Shown here: in pieces, positions 1 through 5,984 of the stretch
Layout of the letters: every line of letters starts with the position of its first letter
How positions within the stretch are numbered: the stretch's first letter is position 1
Source of the DNA: Bryobacteraceae bacterium
GTDB taxonomy: Bacteria; Acidobacteriota; Terriglobia; Bryobacterales; Bryobacteraceae
NCBI GenBank assembly: GCA_025350445.1
Contig: JANXXV010000129.1
Coordinates: 1 to 6,198 of the forward strand
Length of the DNA stretch: 6,198 nucleotides
Direction: 5' to 3'
The notes under the pieces: generated by a model
Database searches by the model: none
What the model saw: only the letters and a program-made list of their open reading frames with translations
Told to the model about the DNA's origin: nothing
Program-made: the position numbers and the translations under genes

Positions 1-101
1 TAATCGACGCCGTGACCTCCCACTTCCAAACCGAAAAGCTCAAACAGGAATCCGGCAATGACGGTAAAAACGGCGCTTCACCAAGGGTCAATCCTTCTTG
101 A
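1..101 (+). CDS. prfA: Peptide chain release factor 1, C-terminal end (partial)
   Basis: The frame whose first full codon is at 3-5 is open from the window edge to a TGA at 99-101. Its first 19 residues read IDAVTSHFQTEKLKQESGN. From memory this resembles the extreme C-terminus of RF1 proteins, where a 'LxxLIxxxxxxxQxxxL' helix follows the last domain; E. coli RF1 ends in a comparable EHQADQLAALSEQE. RF1 recognises UAA and UAG in the ribosomal A site and triggers peptide release. The next gene is prmC, the usual partner of prfA, which supports the call. The frame runs about 14 residues past the usual RF1 end and overlaps prmC out of frame by 44 bases (58-101). Only about 32 residues are visible, so the identity rests on the short match plus gene order. 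Confidence 0.72.
   Translation, partial: IDAVTSHFQTEKLKQESGNDGKNGASPRVNPS
46..49 (+). promoter_or_regulatory. Ribosome binding site of prmC
   Basis: AGGA lies eight bases upstream of the ATG at 58-60, inside the prfA coding frame. The spacing is good and supports this ATG as the prmC start. An upstream in-window start is not needed, because the protein already has full family length. Confidence 0.5.
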
Positions 102-879
102 GGAAGGGCAAGTCCTTGCCCCGCGCCTGACCGCGGAAGTCCTGCTCTGCCACGCGCTGCAAAAAGAGCGGATCTATCTGTTCACGCACCCGGAAGCGGA
201 ACTCGGCCAGATTGCCTGGCTACACTACGGCCGCTATCTCTTTGAACGCATCAAAGGGAAGCCAACGCAATACATCACCAGGCGCCAGGAATTCTACGGG
301 CGCGATTTCACCGTCTCACCGCACGTCCTGATTCCCCGCCCCGAGACCGAACTGCTGGTCGAAGCCGCCCTCACGCTTGAAGGCCGTATCGTAGACGTGG
401 GCACGGGGTCCGGCGCAATCGCCATCACGCTAAGCCTGGAAAAACGACAGCGCATCCTTGCGACAGACATCTCCGCACCGGCACTTAAAATCGCGGCAGG
501 CAATGCACGCGCGCTTGACGCAAATGTAGACTTCCTCCAAGGCGACCTCTTAAGCTCCCTAGCAAGCCGCTCGATAGACGCCATAGTCTCCAACCCGCCC
601 TACATCTCAAACAACGATCTCGCAGAAATGCAGCGCGAAGTCCGCGATCATGAGCCGCATCTGGCCCTCTTCGCCGGACCCACCGGCACAGAAATCTACC
701 GCCGCCTGATCGCTGAGGCCGCCAGGGCACTGAAGCCCGGCGGCAATCTCTTACTGGAACTGGGGTATGATTCGCAAGCAGCCGTGCGCGCTATGCTGGA
801 CGAATCCTGGACGGAGATCACCGTCACAAACGATCTAGCTGGAATCCCCAGAATCCTCCGCGCCCGCACCCATCCATGA
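58..879 (+). CDS. prmC: Release factor glutamine methyltransferase PrmC/HemK
   Basis: A cytosolic SAM-dependent N5-glutamine methyltransferase that modifies the glutamine of the GGQ motif in RF1 and RF2, raising termination efficiency. The 273 residues match the usual length of about 275-285. Residues 1-75 form the helical N-terminal domain that binds the release factor. EFYG at 78-81 and LIPRPETE at 91-98 are family signatures. SAM motif I is VDVGTGSGAIA at 112-122, and D137 in ATDIS is the expected ribose-binding acid. The catalytic NPPY is at 179-182, preceded by IVS. The C-terminus NDLAGIPRILRAR (258-270) is the typical end strand. The gene overlaps the likely prfA frame by 44 bases and the dinB start by ATGA at 876-879, so the three are probably one transcript. 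All key residues are present and no damage is seen. Other NPPY methyltransferases (PrmB, RlmG type) are unlikely given the N-terminal domain and the prfA neighbour. Confidence 0.96.
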   Translation: MTVKTALHQGSILLEEGQVLAPRLTAEVLLCHALQKERIYLFTHPEAELGQIAWLHYGRYLFERIKGKPTQYITRRQEFYGRDFTVSPHVLIPRPETELLVEAALTLEGRIVDVGTGSGAIAITLSLEKRQRILATDISAPALKIAAGNARALDANVDFLQGDLLSSLASRSIDAIVSNPPYISNNDLAEMQREVRDHEPHLALFAGPTGTEIYRRLIAEAARALKPGGNLLLELGYDSQAAVRAMLDESWTEITVTNDLAGIPRILRARTHP

Positions 880-2105
880 GAACCATCTTCCACCTCGACA
901 TGGACGCCTTCTTCGTCTCGGTGGAAGAACTCTACGACCCATCGCTAAAAGGAAAGCCCGTCGTCGTAGGCGGAAAGTCCGACCAGCGCGGCGTAGTCTC
1001 CGCGGCCAGCTACGCGGCAAGGAAATTTGGCGTCCACTCCGCCATGCCCCTGCGCACCGCCCACCAGCTTTGCCCGCAAGCGATCTTCGTCGAAGGCCAC
1101 CCCGAGCGCTACCGCGAGAGCTCGCAAAAAGTCTTCAAAGTGATGAACCGCTTCTCGCCCAAAGTGGAAATGGCCTCCATCGACGAAGCGTATCTCGACA
1201 TGACCGGCACCGAGCGGCTCCACGGCCCCGCCATGAAAGCCGCGCACCTGCTGCACGAAGCCATTCAGCAAGACACCAACCTCCACTGCTCCATCGGCAT
1301 CGGCACAACGCGAATGGTGGCGAAAGTGGCATCCGATCAGGCGAAACCCAACGGCATTCTCTGGATTCCACCGGGCCAGGAAGCCCGCTTCCTCGCCCCG
1401 CTCGACATCCGCAAGATACCCGGCGTAGGCAAGGCGACCGAAAAGCGCCTCAACGATTTCGGCATCACCCGCGTAGGCCACCTCGCCGCGCTCGACGAAT
1501 CGTTCCTCGAATCGCAGTTGGGAAAATGGGGCCTTGCGTTAGCCGGAAAGGCCCAGGGCCTGGATGCCGGAGGCTACTTCGATTCCGCCGTCGGCGCGAA
1601 CGAAGATCCGAAATCCATCAGCCACGAGAACACCTTCGACGAAGACACCGCCGACGCCGCGAAGGTGGAGGCAACGTTAGCCATGATGTCGGAAATGGTA
1701 GCCCGCCGCCTGAGGGAGCACAACCTGCACGCCCGCACCATCCAGATCAAACTGCGCTATTCCGACTTCAGCACCTTCACCCGCGCAGAAACCCTGGACC
1801 ACGCAACCCAACTGGACATCGAAATAATCGAGACCAGCCGCGAACTGTTCCGCCGCAACTGGACCGGAGCCAGGGTCCGTCTCATCGGCGTGCAAGCGAC
1901 GGGCCTGGACGCGCACGAAGGCCAGCTCAATTTACTCGAAGAAGAAAAAACCCGCCGCTGGCGCAACGCCCTGGGCGCGGTAGATCGCTTGAGAGACAAA
2001 TACGGCAACACCAGCGTCTCTCTAGCCTCGGGCGTCAAAGGCAATTACAAAGAGAAGGTCCACGAAAACCCGGCGAATCTCCCAGGCAAATCTCCAAAGC
2101 CATAA
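876..2105 (+). CDS. dinB: DNA polymerase IV (Y-family translesion polymerase)
   Basis: A low-fidelity, non-proofreading polymerase that copies past damaged bases. The 409 residues carry HLDMDAFF at 6-13, giving metal ligand D8 and steric-gate F13. SIDEAYLD at 101-108 supplies the catalytic pair D103/E104, at the same numbers as E. coli Pol IV. CSIGIGTTRMVAKVASDQAKPNG at 138-160 is the palm signature, and IPGVGKAT at 181-188 is the thumb helix-hairpin-helix. Residues about 240-345 are the little-finger domain. QLNLL at 350-354 fits a beta-clamp binding motif and is followed by a DRLRDKYG helix (370-377), as in many non-enterobacterial DinB proteins. The start ATG overlaps the prmC TGA in ATGA (876-879). 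No Shine-Dalgarno is visible just upstream, so translation is probably coupled. I see no LexA-type palindrome upstream, so damage induction is not evident. The gene is intact. The last 15 or so residues are a polar, probably disordered tail. Confidence 0.96.
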   Translation: MRTIFHLDMDAFFVSVEELYDPSLKGKPVVVGGKSDQRGVVSAASYAARKFGVHSAMPLRTAHQLCPQAIFVEGHPERYRESSQKVFKVMNRFSPKVEMASIDEAYLDMTGTERLHGPAMKAAHLLHEAIQQDTNLHCSIGIGTTRMVAKVASDQAKPNGILWIPPGQEARFLAPLDIRKIPGVGKATEKRLNDFGITRVGHLAALDESFLESQLGKWGLALAGKAQGLDAGGYFDSAVGANEDPKSISHENTFDEDTADAAKVEATLAMMSEMVARRLREHNLHARTIQIKLRYSDFSTFTRAETLDHATQLDIEIIETSRELFRRNWTGARVRLIGVQATGLDAHEGQLNLLEEEKTRRWRNALGAVDRLRDKYGNTSVSLASGVKGNYKEKVHENPANLPGKSPKP

Positions 2106-2132
2106 ACTGTAGTAGTCTGGGCCTGACTTGGC

Positions 2133-2182
2133 AGGCAGCGATTGCCGGTCTTTGCTTCTCGAACTTTGGGGATCGCTTGCCT
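2133..2182. repeat. Imperfect inverted repeat downstream of dinB
   Basis: AGGCAGCGAT (2133-2142) pairs with ATCGCTTGCCT (2172-2182) over ten base pairs, with one bulged base, around a 29-base loop. The left arm partly overlaps a smaller hairpin in which GCCTG (2121-2125) pairs with CAGGC (2132-2136), so the two folds would compete. It lies 28 bases after the dinB stop and has no T-tract. It could help end dinB transcription or be part of a longer structured element. Confidence 0.35.
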
Positions 2183-2235
2183 ACTTTGACAGGACGCCGC
2201 CTCATTACCGCTCGGGCCGGAACGGATCTTCTTTA

Positions 2236-2276
2236 TGCCGAGCTGGTCCATCCTGTTCTGATGGTCCAGCTCGGCA
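2236..2276. repeat. Strong stem-loop 1 of three in tandem (41-base palindrome)
   Basis: The 11-base arms TGCCGAGCTGG (2236-2246) and CCAGCTCGGCA (2266-2276) are perfect inverse complements. After one T:T mismatch the stem goes on for four more pairs (2248-2251 with 2261-2264) around a nine-base loop at 2252-2260. It can form on either strand. It lies 131 bases beyond the dinB stop and has no T-tract, so a classic terminator role is doubtful, though a bidirectional transcription barrier between convergent genes is plausible. Confidence 0.75.
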
Positions 2277-2308
2277 GTGGTCCAGACGCCGGGTTGAGGC
2301 GGACCACT
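2276..2308. repeat. Stem-loop 2 of three in tandem
   Basis: AGTGGTCC (2276-2283) is the exact inverse complement of GGACCACT (2301-2308). After a four-base bulge (2284-2287), GCC at 2288-2290 can pair with GGC at 2298-2300, closing a seven-base loop. It shares base 2276 with stem-loop 1, so the two stems stack end to end with no spacer. Confidence 0.6.
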
Positions 2309-2338
2309 CTGGTAGGCGGCAAGTCCCGACCACCAGAG
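2307..2338. repeat. Stem-loop 3 of three in tandem
   Basis: CTCTGGT (2307-2313) pairs perfectly with ACCAGAG (2332-2338). The stem continues with two mismatches (2314:2331 and 2316:2329) to a CGG/CCG end (2317-2319 with 2326-2328) and a six-base loop at 2320-2325. It overlaps stem-loop 2 by two bases. It is 59 bases beyond the stop of the minus-strand receptor gene. Confidence 0.55.
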
Positions 2339-2375
2339 GACCGGCGAAGGCGAACAATAAACGCTATGTGGATTT

Positions 2376-2397
2376 CATAGATCTCTTAGGCTCTATG
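2376..2397 (-). terminator. Small inverted repeat abutting the receptor stop codon (doubtful terminator)
   Basis: CATAGA (2376-2381) pairs with TCTATG (2392-2397) around a ten-base loop and ends directly against the TAA of the receptor gene. CATAG at 2376-2380 could instead pair with CTATG at 2364-2368. The stem is only six mainly A/T pairs and has no T-tract on the minus strand, so termination here is a weak guess. The stronger stem-loops further along are alternative candidates. Confidence 0.25.
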
Positions 2398-5300
2398 TTA
2401 GAACAAGAGGCGCAGCCCGAGCTGGATCAGCCGTGGCTGGTTCATGCTGGCGCTGACGATGCCGAATTGCGGATTACCTAGCGAGGTTCCGGGATCCGAA
2501 AATTGCACGCGGTTGAAGAGATTGAAAAACTCCGTGCGGAATTCCAGTTTGACGGACTCGGTGATGGGCGTCTGCTTGGAGACCGTGAAGTCAAAGTTAG
2601 CGATTCCATGCCCTCGCAGGTTGGGATCGGTGCGCGATTCGTTGCCGTAGGTAAAAGACGCCGGTTGGCTGAATGCCGCCGTATTGAACCACTTGCCGAT
2701 GCGGCTTTGCGCCGTGCCGTCAATGGACTTGTCCGTACTGATCACGTTCGGCCGCGAACCGCCGCCGAGTGAGTTCGTCAGGTTATTCGAGGTCGTCAAG
2801 GCCAGCGGATACCCGATCTGGAATGTGGAGACGCCGTTGAGCCCCCAGCCAGAGAGGACCTTGTCGCCGATTCCACTCACGCCGCCCAGGAACTTCTTGC
2901 CCTTACCGACCGGCAGATCCAGTACGTAACTGAGCACGAGCCGCTGCGGAACGTGAAAGCTCGCGAGCGATTTTTCAAGCCTCAGGTTACTCGGATTCTG
3001 GACTCCGCCGACCGGATGGCCTGCTTCGAGCCATGAGGTCAGCGTTTCAGTGTCGCTAAGCAATTTGGCCCAAGTGTAAGACGCCTGCACCATCCCGCCC
3101 GCGTTGAACCGCTTGACCAGCCGAACCTGCAACGCGTTGTAAGTCGAAGAGCCTTTTTGCGCAGCGGCGTCGGACAGATTGAGGAACTGGGGATATGGCC
3201 GCAGTAGCTGGCCTGCGGTCGCGGTCAGACGGCCCAACTCACCGGCGCTGGTGGGGATCGCGCCGTAGAAAGGATTGTTCACCGGGGCCAGCAAGGCGGA
3301 GCCACGCGCCATGTCTTGCTCGGAAAGCATATTGATGGCGAGCTGCGAGAACGATAGGTGAGTCGCCTTCGATCCGGCGTAGCCGGCGTTCACCACGAAG
3401 CCATGGCCAAACTGGCGCTGGACTTCCAGGTTCCACTGCTGCACGTAAGGCGTCGGTTGGCCTGCTATCGGCGCCCGAAAGCTTTGTCCCTCGAATGCAC
3501 GCAGTCGCGCGATATCGTGCCCGGGCGGCTGAATCACGCCGTTTGGAAACGGGTTGCTCAGCGTGTCGAGCGGTGTCAGGCCGCCGTTCGCGGACGTGAC
3601 CATGGTCGTGGTCGCGGCGTTTACCGGAGACTGGAACGGAGCCATGCTGTAATTGATCTGTTCCGAGGATACCCACGAAAGGCCGTAACCGCCCCGGAGT
3701 ACCGCGTTTGGTGTCACGCTGTAGGCAAATCCTAACCGCGGCGCTACCAACGGATTGTAGGAGAGCTGGTGGCGATCAGGGTGGGCAGGCGAGTTGACCA
3801 GAGCCATCTGTCCGCGCAAATTCCTGCCGGCCTGTTGGCCGAGCGGATCGACCGCGTCGGGCAGAAATACCGCGATGCGATCATAATTCTCCGTGAACGA
3901 TCCCACGATGTCCATCCGGATTCCAAGATTGAGCGTGAGCTTATTGGTGGCCCGAAAGGAATCGGAGAAATAGTAGCCCTGGTAGTATTGCCGCTGAGCG
4001 GTGAACGCCGCTCCGGCTGCGCTTCCGGACGACGGAGTCCCGAGTAGGTAGGACGCGAAAGAGTATCCTGTATTACCCGGACTTAGCGGGTTAGTAGCGG
4101 TAAACACGTTGTTGAAGTTGAAGCTCCCGGCGGCCGTGTTGCTCTGGACAAAGTTCCAATCGTAGCGCCGCGCTTCGCCACCGAGCTTCAGAGTATGCCG
4201 GCCCAAGATTTTGGTCACGCTTCCATTAAAGGAGTAGTGGTTGTTGACGCTCTGGATGTACACGCCGCTGAAGCCCGCAAACCCGGTGACCGCCGGCAAT
4301 GGAGCTACCGGCAATGAAAATTGAGCGGCCAGCTTGGCCCAGGCAGGACCGTACTGGGATAAATCCGTTCCCGTCTGCTGCGGACGGAAGGCGTGCAGGG
4401 CGCGAAGGTACGAGACGCGGAAGTCAACAATCGTCGTCGGATTTAACGTGTAGGTATCGCCGGCGACGAAGCCATTGGCTCCGTAGAGGGTCTTGAGACC
4501 GCCGAAGTTCTTGTTAAACGGATCGGATGGAAGGCTGTTGCCATCCCAGTACGTGTAACGCAAGAAGAGCCGATGCTTCTCGCTAAAGTTGTAGTCTCCG
4601 CGCGCTGTGTACTGATTCTGATTCCCGCCCAGGTTTGTGTTGCCAGCGAAATTGTTTACGTTGCCCGGCAGGTTCGGCTGCCCCCAAATGTTCATGAGAA
4701 CCTTTGCCGTCGGGTCGATCCGATTGGCGGGAATCTTGTTATCGGGAAAAGGCACTCGGGTGGACTGCCCGGCGGGACAGGCAGTGGTACCCTGGAGACC
4801 GCAGGTCGTGTACGGATCGTAGATTTGCGGCAGTCCGGTGAAATCGCCCGACCGCATGGCGGCTGTCGGCACGGTTGTGAGAGTGGGGAGGCCGTTGCGA
4901 AGCGCAAAGCCGTCCCAGGCGAAGAACACGAAAAACTTGTCCTTAATCGCCGGTCCACCTGCGGTGACGCCATACTGGTTCTGTGTGAACGATGCCCGGG
5001 GGACGCCGGAACGGTTGTTGAAGAAGTCATTCGCGTTCAGAACGCGGTTGCGCAGGTATTCGTAAACGCTGCCGTGATACTCGTTTGTACCCGACTTGGT
5101 CACCATGTTCACCACCCCGCCTGAAAACCGGCCAAACTCAGGGCTCACGCTGTTGGTCTCGACCCGAAACTCCTGGATCGCGTCCTGCGACGGCACCAGT
5201 CCGACCGAATTCGCGTTGTTGGTGTTGGTGGGAGCCCCATCCAGATAGAACGCGCTCTGGTTGCCCATGCCGCCGCCAATCTGGTAGTTGCCCCATCCGG

Positions 5301-5862
5301 TGTTGTTGGTATAAGTTCCTCCCGCCTGATTCCCCAGTGGGCTGCCGGACGTCGCGCCTTGCGGCACGACTCCTGGCACGAGCGCGATGAGATTCAATAC
5401 ATTCCGCCCATTGAGCGGCATCTCCTGCACGACTCGCCCCTCAATTACCTGGCCTAGCGTTCCCGTCTGGGTCTGCAACAGCGGAGTCTCGGCCGAGACC
5501 GACACGGTCTCGGTGACATCGCCGACCTGCATCGTCGCGTCGATACGGAGCGTCGCCTGGATCTCTACCTGGATCGGTTCGCGGTTGTAACGCTTGAACC
5601 CGCCAGTCTCGATTTGCAGGCGGTAGCTCCCGGGAATCAGATTGACGAGCCTGTAGTTTCCATCGCCGTCGGTGACGGCCGGCCGCCGTTCGGCTGTTCC
5701 GAGATTGGTCAGCGTCACGGCGCCGCCTGGGATGCCAGCGCCGCTTGCATCGCTGACAGTCCCCACGATGGAGCCGTATGAGGTTTGAGCCGACAGCGGC
5801 CAGGCAGACACGACGAGGCAGGCCAGAATCAAAGCAGAGTTTTGGTAGATTGAGTTTTTCAT
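2398..5862 (-). CDS. TonB-dependent outer-membrane receptor, Oar-like, with carboxypeptidase regulatory domain
   Basis: An outer-membrane transporter expected to take up a large substrate using energy from TonB-ExbB-ExbD. From the ATG at 5862 it has 1154 residues, typical of the acidobacterial Oar-like family. MKNSIYQNS plus the hydrophobic ALILACLVVSAWPLSA forms a signal peptide, with likely cleavage after A25. Residues about 29-110 (GSIVGTVSDASGAGIPGGAV onward) are a carboxypeptidase-regulatory beta-sandwich. The plug follows at about 120-265, with MPLNGRN near 148-154, FYLDGAPTN near 205-213, and EFGRFSGGVVNMVTKSGTN near 242-259. NQYGVTAGGP (295-304) opens the barrel. RVPFPDNKIPANRIDP (369-384), preceded by C354 and C362, is a motif common in acidobacterial members. 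The chain ends RLLF, with the terminal phenylalanine expected of a barrel protein. I see no clear TonB box. An in-frame TTG at 5880 would add six residues, but the signal peptide fits the ATG better. There is no SusD or regulator next to it, so the substrate is unknown. The gene is intact. Confidence 0.93.
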   Translation of the reverse strand: MKNSIYQNSALILACLVVSAWPLSAQTSYGSIVGTVSDASGAGIPGGAVTLTNLGTAERRPAVTDGDGNYRLVNLIPGSYRLQIETGGFKRYNREPIQVEIQATLRIDATMQVGDVTETVSVSAETPLLQTQTGTLGQVIEGRVVQEMPLNGRNVLNLIALVPGVVPQGATSGSPLGNQAGGTYTNNTGWGNYQIGGGMGNQSAFYLDGAPTNTNNANSVGLVPSQDAIQEFRVETNSVSPEFGRFSGGVVNMVTKSGTNEYHGSVYEYLRNRVLNANDFFNNRSGVPRASFTQNQYGVTAGGPAIKDKFFVFFAWDGFALRNGLPTLTTVPTAAMRSGDFTGLPQIYDPYTTCGLQGTTACPAGQSTRVPFPDNKIPANRIDPTAKVLMNIWGQPNLPGNVNNFAGNTNLGGNQNQYTARGDYNFSEKHRLFLRYTYWDGNSLPSDPFNKNFGGLKTLYGANGFVAGDTYTLNPTTIVDFRVSYLRALHAFRPQQTGTDLSQYGPAWAKLAAQFSLPVAPLPAVTGFAGFSGVYIQSVNNHYSFNGSVTKILGRHTLKLGGEARRYDWNFVQSNTAAGSFNFNNVFTATNPLSPGNTGYSFASYLLGTPSSGSAAGAAFTAQRQYYQGYYFSDSFRATNKLTLNLGIRMDIVGSFTENYDRIAVFLPDAVDPLGQQAGRNLRGQMALVNSPAHPDRHQLSYNPLVAPRLGFAYSVTPNAVLRGGYGLSWVSSEQINYSMAPFQSPVNAATTTMVTSANGGLTPLDTLSNPFPNGVIQPPGHDIARLRAFEGQSFRAPIAGQPTPYVQQWNLEVQRQFGHGFVVNAGYAGSKATHLSFSQLAINMLSEQDMARGSALLAPVNNPFYGAIPTSAGELGRLTATAGQLLRPYPQFLNLSDAAAQKGSSTYNALQVRLVKRFNAGGMVQASYTWAKLLSDTETLTSWLEAGHPVGGVQNPSNLRLEKSLASFHVPQRLVLSYVLDLPVGKGKKFLGGVSGIGDKVLSGWGLNGVSTFQIGYPLALTTSNNLTNSLGGGSRPNVISTDKSIDGTAQSRIGKWFNTAAFSQPASFTYGNESRTDPNLRGHGIANFDFTVSKQTPITESVKLEFRTEFFNLFNRVQFSDPGTSLGNPQFGIVSASMNQPRLIQLGLRLLF

Positions 5863-5984
5863 GAGGGAGTGGAGAAACAATATCCTGGTATTCCGTTGTT
5901 AGCCAGAATTTCCGTTTTGCCCCTGGCTGGCTTCCAGTATACGCAATTCACCTCCGTTGGGGCTATTTCGTTCATGCCTTTCAT
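5859..5984 (-). CDS. Possible 41-residue upstream ORF ending in ATGA with the receptor start
   Basis: ATG at 5984-5982 opens a 41-codon frame (MKGMNEIAPTEVNCVYWKPA, then a further 21 residues) whose TGA (5861-5859) overlaps the receptor ATG (5862-5860) in ATGA. A second in-frame ATG is at 5975. The receptor start has no Shine-Dalgarno of its own, so reading through this frame could deliver ribosomes to it. Against it: I recognise no family, the start lies in a repeat-like motif, its own ribosome binding site is poor, and a possible -10 box for the receptor lies inside it. It is most likely chance, kept for the overlap. Confidence 0.15.
   Translation of the reverse strand: MKGMNEIAPTEVNCVYWKPARGKTEILANNGIPGYCFSTPS
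5936..5941 (-). promoter_or_regulatory. Possible -10 box for the receptor gene
   Basis: On the minus strand this reads TATACT, one base from the sigma-70 consensus TATAAT. It is preceded by TTGCG, which is nearly but not exactly an extended -10. The hexamer 17 bases further upstream (AGCCCC) does not resemble TTGACA. Transcription would start near 5929, giving a leader of about 65 bases before the ATG at 5862. Within that leader AGCCAG (5901-5906) and CTGGCT (5923-5928) could form a six-pair stem. Confidence 0.25.

Larger units (their letters stand above)
2106..2397. other. Convergent intergenic region rich in inverted repeats
   Basis: These 292 bases lie between the dinB stop and the receptor stop on the opposite strand. 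I find no ORF with recognisable protein features. Frames that cross it run into the neighbouring genes antisense or out of frame. The stretch is dominated by inverted repeats, listed separately. None is followed by a run of four or more T in the proper position, so no textbook rho-independent terminator can be named for either gene. Confidence 0.7.

Noticed and set aside
780..876. SOS (LexA) box before dinB
   Set aside because: No CTGT-N8-ACAG or GAAC-N4-GTTC type palindrome is visible in the prmC 3' end.
945..1481. 178-codon minus-strand frame antisense to dinB
   Set aside because: An antisense mirror of a strongly conserved coding region. The translation has no recognisable family.
1070..2380. 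436-codon plus-strand frame overlapping dinB
   Set aside because: It lies out of frame within dinB, is extremely rich in R, P and H as expected from a shifted GC-rich gene, and has no domain. dinB itself has all catalytic motifs.
2106..2397. Insertion sequence or CRISPR remnant in the hairpin region
   Set aside because: There is no transposase fragment, no target duplication, and no regularly spaced repeats with unique spacers. The inverted repeats each fold on themselves and do not flank a cargo.
2128..2481. 117-codon plus-strand frame through the convergent gap
   Set aside because: It spans the hairpin cluster and then the antisense of the receptor C-terminus. There is no ribosome binding site, no family and no plausible composition.
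3239..3676. 145-codon minus-strand frame in the receptor gene
   Set aside because: Shifted frame of the intact receptor gene. No frameshift is needed because the main frame is continuous and family-like throughout.
4573..5124. 183-codon plus-strand frame antisense to the receptor plug and barrel
   Set aside because: Shadow of the minus-strand receptor gene, with no independent evidence of coding.
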